Origin: Amoebidium appalachense
Lineage: Eukaryota; Ichthyosporea
DNA: 64,000 bases
Assembly (NCBI GenBank): GCA_963693365.1
Contig: CAVNZM010000001.1
Span: forward strand, 20,522,001-20,586,000
Direction of reading: 5' to 3'
Every line of letters starts with the position of its first letter. The first letter of the stretch is position 1. This document shows, piece by piece, positions 1 through 11,079 of the stretch. The notes beneath the pieces are model-generated. The model ran no database searches. It worked only from the letters and a program-made list of their open reading frames with translations, and had not been told where the DNA came from. The position numbers and the translations under genes are program-made.

Positions 1-1039
1 TGATGGGATGGGAAAGGGGGAGAAGGGGAGAGCGAGAGCAGGAGACAGATGGTGGCATGCAGGTCAAGCTTGAAAGAAGGAAGCATGTATCAAACTAAGA
101 TAGGAAAGAGCAAGCGGAGGAGACGAAGTGGGAAAAGAGCTACTATCTGAGCTTATAATGAACATACATACGGAACCCCTTGCCCACTTCTACTCCCGCA
201 AACTTATCCACAACCCTAAAAACCCCACCATTCTCCATGTTGTAACCCGCGTATACTAGGCACACATGTACACACAAGCACACAAAAATACACCGACACA
301 AACAAGGGAGCAAAAACACATCGAAGCGCACAGCCCAAACGCAAATGCGCACGCGCGCGCGCGCGCGCACACACACACACACACACACAACCTGCGCGCG
401 CACACATACAAAGGCACACACACAAACACGCACGCACACACGACACACACCACAACTGCATGCAGACACAGCCAGGCACAACAGCACCCGCAACCGCACA
501 CACATGCAAGCACACACGCATGCACGCGCACACAAATAAAACGTCACAGCACACGCTCACGAACGCACGCACACCAACGCACGCACACGCACACCCACAA
601 GCACAAGCACAAGCACAAGCAAGCACACATGCAATCACACGCACAAGCACCGAGAAGTCACAAGCATCCTTCTTGCCCCCATTCTCCTCTCACGGCCCCA
701 GCATCCACCAGAACACGCATTACATATAATCGGCAAACAGCAGCACGCACAGGCACCAAAGCACAGACACGGGGGGTACTTTTTGTCCCTGCATACCCCC
801 AGCTGCGGCACCAAAGCCTCCTCCCCCACCAAACGTTTGAGCCGAACCGAACATCTTTGCTGTTAGCTGCTGGCCCACAAAGGTGATGAATACAACCCCA
901 CAATCTCACACACGTGGTAGTCCTCCCTGCACTAGGCGTATACCCACTGCCCTCTTACACTCCAACCAACCCCTTCGTGCCCCTATGCTAGTACCACTGT
1001 TCCCTGCCTGCCACAGTGTCACAGTGCCACCCTCCGAAC
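1..1039. other. Non-genic left flank with CA/CG-rich array
   Basis: I see no supported gene here. Bases about 340-640 are a degenerate (CA)n/(CG)n array with an uninterrupted CG core near 353-368 and a pure CA run after it. Open frames through it read as His/Thr/Ala or Cys/Val repeats and are artefacts of the array. The rest, about 650-1039, is unique sequence without coding character. Confidence 0.7.
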
Positions 1040-1084
1040 GTTAAAGTTCCCTCCGATATTATAGGGCTAACGCGCTATTAGAGA

Positions 1085-1480
1085 GTGTATACACCAATCA
1101 AATGAGCGCCAATCCTGCGCAACGTCTGATGTGACTCATGTGGCCACATCAGTGCGTTTTTGAGACTAGAGACCACAAAAGCAATAAAAAACTCGAAAAA
1201 TGTGACACGCAGCAAAAAGAGTTATAAATTTGTTTCAGATAATTTGAGTTGCAACAAAATAGGGCATCGCTAGAGCGACTTTTACTGACCTGCTGGTCCC
1301 GCCCGGAGTTAGTATACTCTGTGGATACGCCGCTATGCAAAAGTTGTATTGACAAATCTTATTTAATGACGTCACACAATCCCAGCAAGGAAGTTGTACT
1401 ATTTTGAATGCCGTCAAATTGCGCATGATAGCTAGCGAATCGAATCTGGTATTCACCTCGTATTTGATTGGTGTATACAC
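1085..1480. repeat. 19-bp perfect inverted repeat pair (MITE-like, 396 bp)
   Basis: Positions 1085-1103 and 1462-1480 are perfect reverse complements (GTGTATACACCAATCAAAT and its complement). Read from the inner TA dinucleotides, this looks like a TA-flanked miniature inverted-repeat element of ~390 bp nested inside the larger TTAA-bounded element. The reverse transcriptase frame becomes usable right at its right end. Confidence 0.55.
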
Positions 1481-1485
1481 GGACT

Positions 1486-3573
1486 ATGTGGCAATTAGGA
1501 CGCGTTAGCCTAGAATCGATCCTCCCCTTCTTCAGTCCCGATGCCATATGGTCTGTGATATCTAGTTATAGCTCTAGTAAGTCTTGTGGACCTGATGGAC
1601 TCCCTGCTGGGTTTCTTAAAATCCTTGTTCCCTCCTACCCACAAAAGGAAAGTGATCGTGCTATTAAACCTGATCTTACTATCATGTTAAGCTCTCTCTT
1701 TTCTTGGTGTGTTAAATGTGGACATGTCCCGTCATCTTGGTTAGATACCTTAGTGATCCCCATAGTTAAGAAGGACTCTGAGGGCCCCATATCATCCTTT
1801 CGCCCCATTACACTAACCCAGGTTGTTCGTAGATTCTTTGAAGCTTGCTTACTTAGGTTATTTGCACATCACCCTAGGTTTCAATCTATTCTTCACATAC
1901 ACCCATGCCAATCCGCTTTTCGTAAAAACAATTCATGTTATGTTCAAATAATGGCACTGCACGATTCTATGCAAGTTGGTGCACAATATGTTGGCTTTAT
2001 TGATTGGAAAACTGCTTACGATTCTGTCTCCCCTGGTCTCCTATGGGAAAAGCTTGCTGCACGGGGTGTACCACACTGCATTGGTGTTCTGTTAGAAGCA
2101 CTCTTGTCTCAAACCTATGGTAGAGCTGTGGTTAATGGGCATCTTTCATATGGTTTTGCTCGTACTAGAGGTCTCTTGCAGGGTTCATTGCTTAGCCCCT
2201 TTTTGTTTAACCTATTTATAGATGATTTGGCTGTCAAGATTTACGCCGAAAACGATGACCCTATTAATAACTTTCCGCCTGCACTTCTCTATGCTGATGA
2301 TCTGTCCCTCCTTGCCCGTACCCCTAGACGCCTGCAAAGATTGTTCGATGTAGTGTCAGAGTGGTGCAAGGCAAACCTTATGATCCTTAACATAGACAAA
2401 TGTGGTGTTCTTGTACCTGATATAGCTAACAATTTACACACATTTACATTATCATCTAAACCTGTACCTATAGTTCCAGAATACAAATATCTTGGTGTTC
2501 CGGTTGATTCTGTTGGTGTTATGTTTCCCCATATGGTCGAAAAGAGGGTAGAGCTGGCTCGTAAGCGGTTAGCTTTCTTCTCGGCTAATATTTTTAAAGA
2601 CACACCCCTCCATCCTTCTATTAGACTTACATTTATTCGCACTTTTGTCTTCCCGGCATGTGAATATGGTTTACCCCTTCTCGCCGCTTGGATCAAGAAA
2701 GAGAGAACTAGAGCGCTTAAACCCTTGGCAAATTTCCTTGAAGCAGAAGTTGCCTCCTTTCTATCTAACAACTGTTGTAAACCTGGGCCTGTAACGCTCT
2801 CGATATATGGTCTGGTCCCAATAGCTGCTAGAGTATCCTATCTCGCGCTGAAATTCAATAAGCACATAAGCCGCTTAAAGAAGTATTTGCCCTCCCACCC
2901 TCTCTTCTCTATCCGACCTGTCCCCTCCTCACCTCTCCCCTCTTTCCTCCCCTCTCTCTCCCCTTCTCCCCTGGGCACAAATACAAATAAACCCCGCAAT
3001 AGTGTGTGTGTGACTTTGGACTGCCACTTACTTATTAAACATGTACACAATCACAAGATAATCACGCAATATAACAAATGGAAAAAGATACCACACGACA
3101 CTAGACCCGATGAAAGCATACACCTTGAAAAACTAAGCCTTATGTCTCGTTTTATATATACTGACCGCCTCAACCATATTGCCAAATATGGCACTCGCAA
3201 GTGTATAACACCTAAATACATATTACCTTCCTGTAGAACTGGTCTTTCTCTAGCTGATGGTATTATTGATCAATTACCACGCTTTTACTGTACACGTGCT
3301 ATACAGTGGAGATCTAATAAGTATAAGGTGGCATCATTTGCATGCCCAAACAACACACACACACACCAGTTTAACCGGTCATGTATCGCCAAATGTAGTT
3401 TGATAGACCACATAATACCGCAACACACACACGTCACATTCACAACAGACACCCAGAAAGATAGCCTACCTGTAAATTACAACATCCTTGATTTTATACT
3501 AAACACGCGTAACTACGACCTGTTTATTAGATGTATTGATTGGCTTGAGAAACACATCACTACAAAATTATAG
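1486..3573 (+). CDS. Non-LTR-type reverse transcriptase, 5'-truncated
   Basis: A 695-residue ORF from the first ATG to TAG. Reverse transcriptase blocks appear in order: IPIVKKDSEGPISSFRPITL (fingers), QSAFRKNNSCY, the first catalytic Asp in FIDWKTAYDSV, GLLQGSLLSPFLFNLFIDDL, and the catalytic YADD in LLYADDLSLLA. This is the RVT_1 family arrangement of LINE-like elements, which copy RNA into a nicked target. No apurinic endonuclease domain, gag-like ORF or RNase H is recognisable, so the 5' part is missing or was never there. The long C-terminal region (residues about 450-695) has no family I recognise. The uninterrupted frame suggests recent activity or a young copy. The codon mix is more AT-rich than the host exons nearby. 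Confidence 0.85.
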   Translation: MWQLGRVSLESILPFFSPDAIWSVISSYSSSKSCGPDGLPAGFLKILVPSYPQKESDRAIKPDLTIMLSSLFSWCVKCGHVPSSWLDTLVIPIVKKDSEGPISSFRPITLTQVVRRFFEACLLRLFAHHPRFQSILHIHPCQSAFRKNNSCYVQIMALHDSMQVGAQYVGFIDWKTAYDSVSPGLLWEKLAARGVPHCIGVLLEALLSQTYGRAVVNGHLSYGFARTRGLLQGSLLSPFLFNLFIDDLAVKIYAENDDPINNFPPALLYADDLSLLARTPRRLQRLFDVVSEWCKANLMILNIDKCGVLVPDIANNLHTFTLSSKPVPIVPEYKYLGVPVDSVGVMFPHMVEKRVELARKRLAFFSANIFKDTPLHPSIRLTFIRTFVFPACEYGLPLLAAWIKKERTRALKPLANFLEAEVASFLSNNCCKPGPVTLSIYGLVPIAARVSYLALKFNKHISRLKKYLPSHPLFSIRPVPSSPLPSFLPSLSPSPLGTNTNKPRNSVCVTLDCHLLIKHVHNHKIITQYNKWKKIPHDTRPDESIHLEKLSLMSRFIYTDRLNHIAKYGTRKCITPKYILPSCRTGLSLADGIIDQLPRFYCTRAIQWRSNKYKVASFACPNNTHTHQFNRSCIAKCSLIDHIIPQHTHVTFTTDTQKDSLPVNYNILDFILNTRNYDLFIRCIDWLEKHITTKL

Positions 3574-3576
3574 CGC

Positions 3577-3593
3577 ACGCGCACACACACACA

Positions 3594-3644
<51 letters not shown>

Positions 3645-3676
3645 CCAGCTGATACCGAGTGTCCCGAGGGGAGCCC

Positions 3677-3710
<34 letters not shown>
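3577..3710 (+). repeat. (CA)n tract and 30-base A-run after the RT ORF
   Basis: Directly after the RT stop comes a (CA)n tract to about 3643, then about 35 bp of unique sequence, then an A-run at about 3681-3710. An A-run downstream of a LINE-like ORF in the sense orientation is what target-primed reverse transcription leaves, so it probably marks the 3' end of the retroelement. Confidence 0.6.
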
Positions 3711-3712
<2 letters not shown>

Positions 3713-3941
3713 GGGGAACCCCAACTAATTGATTTCTCCTTGTAGTCTTTATGGTGTCTCGTAGAGAAAGTAAACCCTGATATATAGTCACCACCCGACA
3801 TCTATGTACGTGATCATGATATACCGCTGAGGGGATATTCCGAGCAAAACCCCCCCCCCCCATACCTGAGACTGGTTCTCTTTGCCTCGAGTAAACAGCG
3901 TAAACCCCTTAGCCCTATATAATATTGTAGGGAACTTTAAC

Positions 3942-4559
3942 GGCGCCTGCTGCACATTGAAGCTGCTCATGCTGCTATTTATACCAGATTACTAATGACA
4001 TTTACGCAAAACAACAGCCAATCACCAGCCGCCATCAAATTTTTGGAGGGAAAGCCCTGGATTGGAAAAGCCTCGGGAGAAAAATTCTCTGTGAAACAGT
4101 ATCGAGACTGGAGAGCCCGGAGCCTCGAAGTGACAGTTTTCAAAAGGAAAAGTGGGAACAGCGCATATACATGGAGGAGAAGATTGGTTTGTTATGAGTG
4201 ATCACTCGCCTAAAGGTGTAGAAGATAAGGAAGATTGAGAGACAAGCGAAACAGGTTGTCTTACCCCATCCGTCCTCTCCTCTCTCCCTCCCCCTTTTTT
4301 TTTTACGGACGTAGTTTTTTGCCCTTGCTGACTCACAGAACAATAGGCTACTGCACACAGTATTGGCTTTTCAGTGTCGAGGTTAACTTGCCTCAGTCTA
4401 AAGAAAGACTCAGGCAAGCAGTATTGTTTTCGTCAACACCCTTTTTACATGGGTGTTGCGTGCTCAATTGTTGCACTTCGGACAGCTTCAAGAACATTAC
4501 TTTCGAATAACATCTCCCTTCAAGTTGGGTTTCAAGGACAGTGTGCTCCTTGGTCAAAT
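3942..4559. other. Upstream region of the F-box gene
   Basis: Spacer between the mobile element and the F-box gene. A CCAAT box lies at 4018-4022. Short open frames (for example 3995-4201) have no recognisable domain. A T-run occurs near 4296-4304. This probably holds the promoter and 5' UTR of the next gene; no TATA box is convincing. Confidence 0.4.
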
Positions 4560-6070
4560 ATGGGGACCCAGAAGTGCCAAAATTGGACTACCTTCGAGCA
4601 GCTCCCCGACTGTGTGTGGCGGCGTGTGTTCGCGCTCCTTCCTCTAGAAGACCTATGGCAGGTCCGTGGGGTGAGCAAGGCCCTGCAAGCACACCTCCGA
4701 GATTATTCACCGTTTGTGCACAGGTAAGGCTCTATGTACGTATTGTTAGAGTCAGTAACAGTGTTCCTTGTTATAAGGTTGAATTTGGTGCCCGTTCTGT
4801 GGTTAGGATACGTTTTTGCACGTAGCAGTGTCTTTGCTCGTGTGGACTTGCTTGACTGCATTTTGCTTAGGAGAGCAGCATTGCTTACAGCCACACACCT
4901 GCAGCCTTAAGCTGAGCCATCTTGATGGTCACCACTTCAGTGGCATGCACCTTCGTGCGCTTCTGCGGTTCTTTTCCCACGTGACTGCCATCGTCCTGCC
5001 CTACCGCAAAGTGTCCAACGACCACATGTTGGCCATTGCAGGGCATGACTCTCACATCCAAGCCCTCACCCTTCCCCACAGCCCAACGGGAGGGGTCGTG
5101 CACAAGTGCACTTTGCAGCAGTTCTGCAGCTTGGTGCAGCACTTGGCCCCTCGGCTCCAGTACCTGGCGGTGTCCATGCAGAGCATGGTGCTGGAAAGGC
5201 AGATACCCCCCGTGCCTGTCCCCTCCCACGAAAGCGTCTTTGAAATGCTCGTGGAAACATGCACCAACCTACGCACGCTGAAAATCAACGACGTCATCGA
5301 GCATGATGACGATCCTACAGCAGCTGTGCCGGCCCGCAGCCTCAACCTTCGCGAGTTCCACCTGACGGCCACCTGCTCGTGGCAGTCGTGCTGCCGCACT
5401 GGTGACGCGATGATAGGCAGGCTGGTGCGGCGTATGCCCCTGCTGATCGAGCTGAACATAGTCAACGTGGCCGTCACCCCTGGGATACTCGACCTTATCG
5501 GGTCTGTGTGCCCGCTGCTAGAGCGGTTCCACTTTGGCTGCGACCTGTGGGAGTACTGGTTCTACCCCGACACGGAGGACCTGCCCCAGGTCCTGCCCCG
5601 CCTCATCCCCACGGCAGACCATGTCCTGGCCGCAGCCAGGCATCTACCACAGCTGCGTGAGTTGGGGGTGTACTTTGGGGACAACGCAGTGACGCCTGAG
5701 GTCATGGGGGTGCTGAGAAGGGCCTGCCCGCAGCTGTGTCGGCTGGTGCTGTATGTGAACTACATCAACCCGCAGGACCTGGAACAGGCCACACAGGACT
5801 GCCAGCTTCCACAGGTGGGTCTTGAGTCGTTTGTTTGTTTTTTCCTCAAGATGGTGGTTGGGGTTGTTAAGCGGTGAACGAGGATGTGGGTGCCTTGCAA
5901 TACTGTATGTGGTGTTAGAATGGTCTTGGGCAAGGTGGGTGACGGTCACTGTGGGAGGAAGTTGAGTGGGGGGGAAGGGAAAATGGGTTGGTGGATGTCC
6001 GGAGAAAAGTGTAGAAGTGGTCAGAATTCAGAGGACGCAGGGGAAAATTGCGAAAGCCGGAGTGAAAATA

Positions 6071-6130
<60 letters not shown>

Positions 6131-6231
6131 AGGTCAAGGGTTGTAGACGGATTGTGTAGATGAGTTCTGTAAGGCTGACCACCAGAGCAGTAGCCAGATG
6201 TGGTTTCGTTTGGGCACCACAATCTCCCCCC

Positions 6232-6279
<48 letters not shown>

Positions 6280-6719
6280 CCCCCGGCCTGCCCACCGTCC
6301 CTTCCGCCCTCCCCACATGCCTTTGGAGGGGAGAAGATGAGGAAGGGAGAAGGGGAGGGGGAGGGGGGAGGGGTTTGGCTTTCTCTATTTCTCCCCAGCC
6401 CTTTCCTTCTCCCTTTACTTTTGATTCTCATTGGATCTCTCTTACACAGGTGCACACACTGGAGCTTTTTGGCTGTGTTAGCCGGCCACTGTACGAGCTA
6501 CCTATCCCCCACTCGGATGCAAGGGTGAGCCGGCCACGGCCCCTCTCAGCCGCCACCATAGGCCACCTGCAGGGCCTACTGCCTAATCTGCGCCGCATGG
6601 TCACGGTGGGCAGTGTGCAGGCCAGTCTGAGTGACGACATACCATATGTACCCACATGCAGGCCTGACCCAACAACAGACTTTGAAAACGCACCACCATT
6701 TGGTGCCGGCGTTGTGTAG
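4560..6719 (+). CDS. F-box/leucine-rich-repeat protein (447 aa, 3 exons)
   Basis: Exons 4560-4723, 4905-5814 and 6450-6719; the phases join without a break and end at TAG. The N-terminus has an F-box (residues about 10-45: LPDCVWRRVFALLPLEDLWQ then RGVSKALQ). In this family the F-box binds Skp1 to bring substrates to an SCF ubiquitin ligase. Residues about 60-350 contain irregular leucine-rich repeats such as MPLLIELNIVNVAVTPGILD and HLPQLRELGVYFGDNAVTPE, the usual substrate-binding part. The ATG chosen has A at -3 and G at +4 and places the F-box at the N-terminus as in relatives; an upstream in-frame ATG at 4374 would add 62 residues without domain character. The substrate cannot be predicted. 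Intron 2 carries a long G-run and a long C-run. Confidence 0.85.
6072..6278. repeat. 58-base G-run and ~46-base C-run in the F-box intron
   Basis: G at 6072-6129 and C at about 6233-6278 lie ~100 bp apart on the same strand of intron 2, so the transcript could fold into a long G:C stem. The exact run lengths are probably unreliable. Confidence 0.8.
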
Positions 6720-8173
6720 CGGCCATGGTAGATATAGGTGACATTACAATGGTTGGTGCTTTTTTGGTGCGGTTTGATGTGCACATGTTTGGTATATTAG
6801 TCGGTCCCTTATGAGTTGCACAGGGTACCGCCTGCATACGAATCTTACAATTCTGTACCGTCTTTTGTCGGCTCAGGCTCCGGAGCCAGTTTTGCCAGAT
6901 ATCTGTGTCGAACAATGGTTGACTTGAAGTGGTAATGTTTACAGTACGGTATTCGTGCATGTCCAATATTTGGTGCTGTGATCACGATACGCACAGCAAA
7001 AGTACAGTGTTGTACTTTGGACCAACCTCAACACGTGCTATGCTAGAACCATGTTTGGTGGTTGGCGTGGGTAGTGTGCATGGCCGCTAATGGTGCAGCC
7101 GTTAAACGTTGAGCCCATGCGCATGCCACGGATATTAGTCAAACAGTATATCAGCAGTTGTACAATTATAAAGGGTTAACGTTGCGCAAAATCTACTATT
7201 AGTAACCATGGGTATCAATGAGCATTTTGACGTTTTGTGCCGGGCACACTAGCTAGGGCCTTAAAAGGGGTTTCTTTTAGGCCGATTATTTGTCCCCATT
7301 CCAGCACATCCGGTTCAAGCCATTTGTTCAGCATATAAATCACTGATATGAACTGCAATCTTCTTTCTAATGCTTTATTATTATTATTCCCGTCTTTAAT
7401 TCTTTTTTTTTTCTCTTTTCTTTTTCTTTTTTGTTGTATTATGGCGCATCTGAACCTCACTGCGGGCAAAACGATGGTGCGCAGCTGCACGCCAATCATA
7501 TAGCTAGAATTCCCTCTGACCCGACCCGGCCCGAAAGTCTAAAGAAACCCCCTTTAAGCACGTGTCAATCCCCAACAGTCCCCAACATCCATTATGATCA
7601 ACCACCGTTATAAATGAACCGACGAGGGGTTTATTATGCAAATGCACGTGCACCCACCCACACAGACACATCCGTGTGTGCCTCCCTGCACTGCAGGCTA
7701 CACACGCATATTTCATGACAGCGAATGCATGACAGTAATATTTTCGGAAAGAAAAATATCACACATGCATAGTCGAGAGAGCGCGCACGGACACACACCA
7801 GTTGCAGGTGTCCACACACATCCTCATATGAGATAATCAGACAAACACCGCCCCACACCCACACCCACCCCTAACCCAGCCATACACGTCGATTCTTGAA
7901 TGTTCCTGCAAGGCTCGGTCAACACCGGCCACCATCACAACATCAAGACTATGCAACCTCACAATATATAAATGCAGCGCTGGAATGGGAATATGTGTGG
8001 CAGGCATCACGGCAAGGTAGATACTCGCTTAAATTATGGAAACCGCTGCGGGCTACTTATTAGCTATCGTGTGCAAAGGCGGCTATTTTCATCAGTGGTA
8101 TAGTGAGTGAAACACCGTCATCATATAGTTTCATAGCGAAAGGGGAAGAAAAATGGGCCGTAATAGCAACCTA
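6720..8173. other. Intergenic region
   Basis: The 3' flanks of the convergent F-box gene and the next minus-strand gene. I find no coding exon with splice sites. A T-rich stretch lies at 7405-7437. Palindrome-like TTTTCGGAAAGAAAAATA occurs at about 7741. No RNA gene was recognised. Confidence 0.5.
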
Positions 8174-8707
8174 TCAATGCTCGTCTGTTTTAGCCTTTTT
8201 AATCGCATGGGCCTCCTCCTTCTCCTCCTTTGCATCTTCGCTTGCTTCACTCCTCTCCACCTCCCCCTCCTTCCCCTTATCGTCCTCTGCCGGTCGCTTT
8301 TCGCCTTTTGTGTCCTCGGCTGCTGCTTGAGCCTGAGCCAGCATGCCCATGTCCTGTGCAGAAACACATTAACCCTCGTTCCCCTCAAACCTCCTCAAGG
8401 GGCAGGAAAAAAGAAAGGAAAAAGATGACGGCAAAGAAGCGGGAAAAAATACTGAAGAAGAAAAAAAAAACCAATGCAAAGGGGGGGGATGCGCGCCGCA
8501 CACACACGCACACACTTGCATGCCGAACGCACACACATCAGCGTGCCCTGAAAACAGGGGGGGGGGGGGGGGGGGGAGTTTCACAAACAAAAAGAAACAC
8601 ATGACCACACAAGTCCACACAGAAAACACACACACACAAACACACACAAACACACAAGTACAGCCCCTTCCCCACCGGCACACACCGCGCACGCGCATAC
8701 CCACACA

Positions 8708-8739
<32 letters not shown>

Positions 8740-9202
8740 TCCCTCCCCCCCGCCCCCTCAACACACAACCACACACGCAACACACCCTCAAGCATCCCCA
8801 ACTACTACCCACCCCACTAGCATGGTGCACCGGTAACCCCGTGTGGGTCACCCTACACACATACACTGGACCCTGCCAGGCAGATGGACAAAGAGTGTAC
8901 AACGTGACTCACTCTATGTCGTATCATGCTGGTGCAACTCGACCAACACAAATCACTACGTGCATATGGGGGGATGCCTGCATGCACCAGTAGTGCAAGG
9001 TGATGCGGCATGCAAAAGGTTGTGGGGTTGTTCGATGTGTGCATGTGTGCCTGATCATGTTGCCAACAGTCTGTGCATTTCTGCAGAGACGTGTGTGTGC
9101 ATTTGTGGATGTGTGTCTGTGTGTCAGTCGCTCTCTCTGTCAGTCTCTCTCTCCCTCTCTGTGTGTGTGTATGAGCGGGTGGATGCGAGAGCAATACGGC
9201 CA

Positions 9203-9233
<31 letters not shown>

Positions 9234-9794
9234 ACGCGCGTGTGTGTGTGACGGAGTTGAAACAGGTAGCTTCTTCGAAAAAGGGGTAGGTCGGCAAGCT
9301 TTTTCTTCTTCGGTTTTCTTCTTTCTTCGTTCTTTGGTATGGTGATGGTGGTGGTAATGGTGGTGGCCTCCGAGGGGAAGGGGGGGGAGGGGCTACGTAC
9401 GACCGAGACCACCATGAGCATCTTTGTGCTGTTAGCTGCACTCATGGGGATCTTATACGTCATGAAGGGGTGCTGCCGGCCATGGCTGTCAACAACAACA
9501 TCCAGGGGGGTCACGGACATCTGCACCACACACGGTCAGCATGCCGTGTGCTTTTATTCACAAAGAGAACAGAGAAGGACACTGGATGGGCCCACAGTGA
9601 ACGGCATGGCTATGCTTGCAGATGGGCACACACCACATCACGCAACAGTCTACGGGATTTCCCCGTGAATACACACGAATAGGTCATGAGACTCATCGTG
9701 TTAAAACAGCCATCAAAGATTATGGAGACACATGTGTTGTCTGCTTGCTTGTGACAAACATCCAACAAATACAAACAAGCTTGTGCGTGTGTGT

Positions 9795-9825
<31 letters not shown>

Positions 9826-9922
9826 GGGGGGGGGGGGAGGGGGGGGGGGAGGGAGGGAGGAATGGGCATGATACCCGTGCTTCGACCCATTCGCCTTGCG
9901 TGGGCGCGCACACGTTGGCGTG

Positions 9923-9969
<47 letters not shown>

Positions 9970-10207
9970 AGACCGGAAGGGGGGGGGGGGGGGGGGGGGA
10001 GGGGGGGAGGGTCGGTTGGATTAGGTTACAGAACCACACCAAATGGTCAAATAGTGAAAATAACAAGGGCACACACACAAAGTATTCAACATCAGTGGAG
10101 CCCAACCTCGGTAGTGGTCTGTGTGTGTGTTCGCGCACGGGGGGGAGGGGGCGGGGGGGAGGGGGGGAGGAGGGGCTAAGCTTTCTTTCTTTCTTTTTTT
10201 TTTTTTT

Positions 10208-10288
<81 letters not shown>

Positions 10289-10787
10289 ATGTGATGCACA
10301 GTACGGCACACAGGACTCACCTCGCCGCCATCCATAATCTCCCTCTCTTTCTCAAAGGCCTTCTCAGCGTCTGTGCCCTCGTAGCAGCACTTGCCGGCAA
10401 GCTCGTGCACACTCTTGCCTCTGAGCTGGGCATAGACCTTATTGACGTACACGTAGTGGCCCTCGTAGTTGACCGCATACACCCTGGGCATATGATCAAG
10501 GTGAGCATGTGGTGTGTGTGGGTCGCATGATGTTATGTTGTGTGGGATGCTAGATACACCAGCACATTATTTGTCTTTGTGTCAACATTGACAGTGAAGA
10601 TAAGTAATGTAGAAACTTGAAATGATGCTATGTGGAATGCAAAGTATAACAGCACCTTATGCATTGGGCCAAAGGACAGTTACTATATCCAGCCCCCCAC
10701 GTCCAGCCAAGGCCCACCCACCCCATGACACAGCATGTGCAAATTTACAGGTTAACACAACCTGCTGCAGTTCGGCTCCATCTTGCT

Positions 10788-10846
<59 letters not shown>

Positions 10847-10856
10847 ACATACCCCC

Positions 10857-10887
<31 letters not shown>

Positions 10888-10993
10888 AAAAAAAGAAAAG
10901 AAAAAAAACATAACAAACAAAGAAAGAAATGGAAATCCCCCCGAATATGTGTGCAAGCACCTGCACTCCTAAGGGTTGCCAATTTGCATTATT

Positions 10994-11079
<86 letters not shown>

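Larger units (their letters stand above)
1041..3940 (+). mobile_element. TTAA-bounded inverted-repeat element carrying a reverse transcriptase ORF
   Basis: Positions 1040-1070 and 3910-3941 are inverted copies of a ~31 bp sequence (left end reads TTAAAGTTCCCT...ATAGGGCTAA) with two mismatches and a 1-2 base indel. Both outer ends carry TTAA (1041-1044 and 3937-3940), like the TTAA target duplication of piggyBac-type DNA transposons. No transposase is visible inside; the only coding sequence is a LINE-like reverse transcriptase followed by (CA)n and an A-run. The simplest reading is a non-autonomous DNA element into which a retroelement inserted. The alternative is a single element that uses both features. 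No clear duplication around the inner retroelement was found. Confidence 0.6.

Noticed and set aside
143-886. Cys/Val-rich and His/Thr-rich open frames on both strands
   Set aside because: They are translations of the (CA)n/(CG)n array; all frames are open because the repeat lacks stop codons. The same applies to every Cys-Val, His-Thr, Gly, Pro or Lys-Asn frame over TG, CA, G, C or A tracts in the window.
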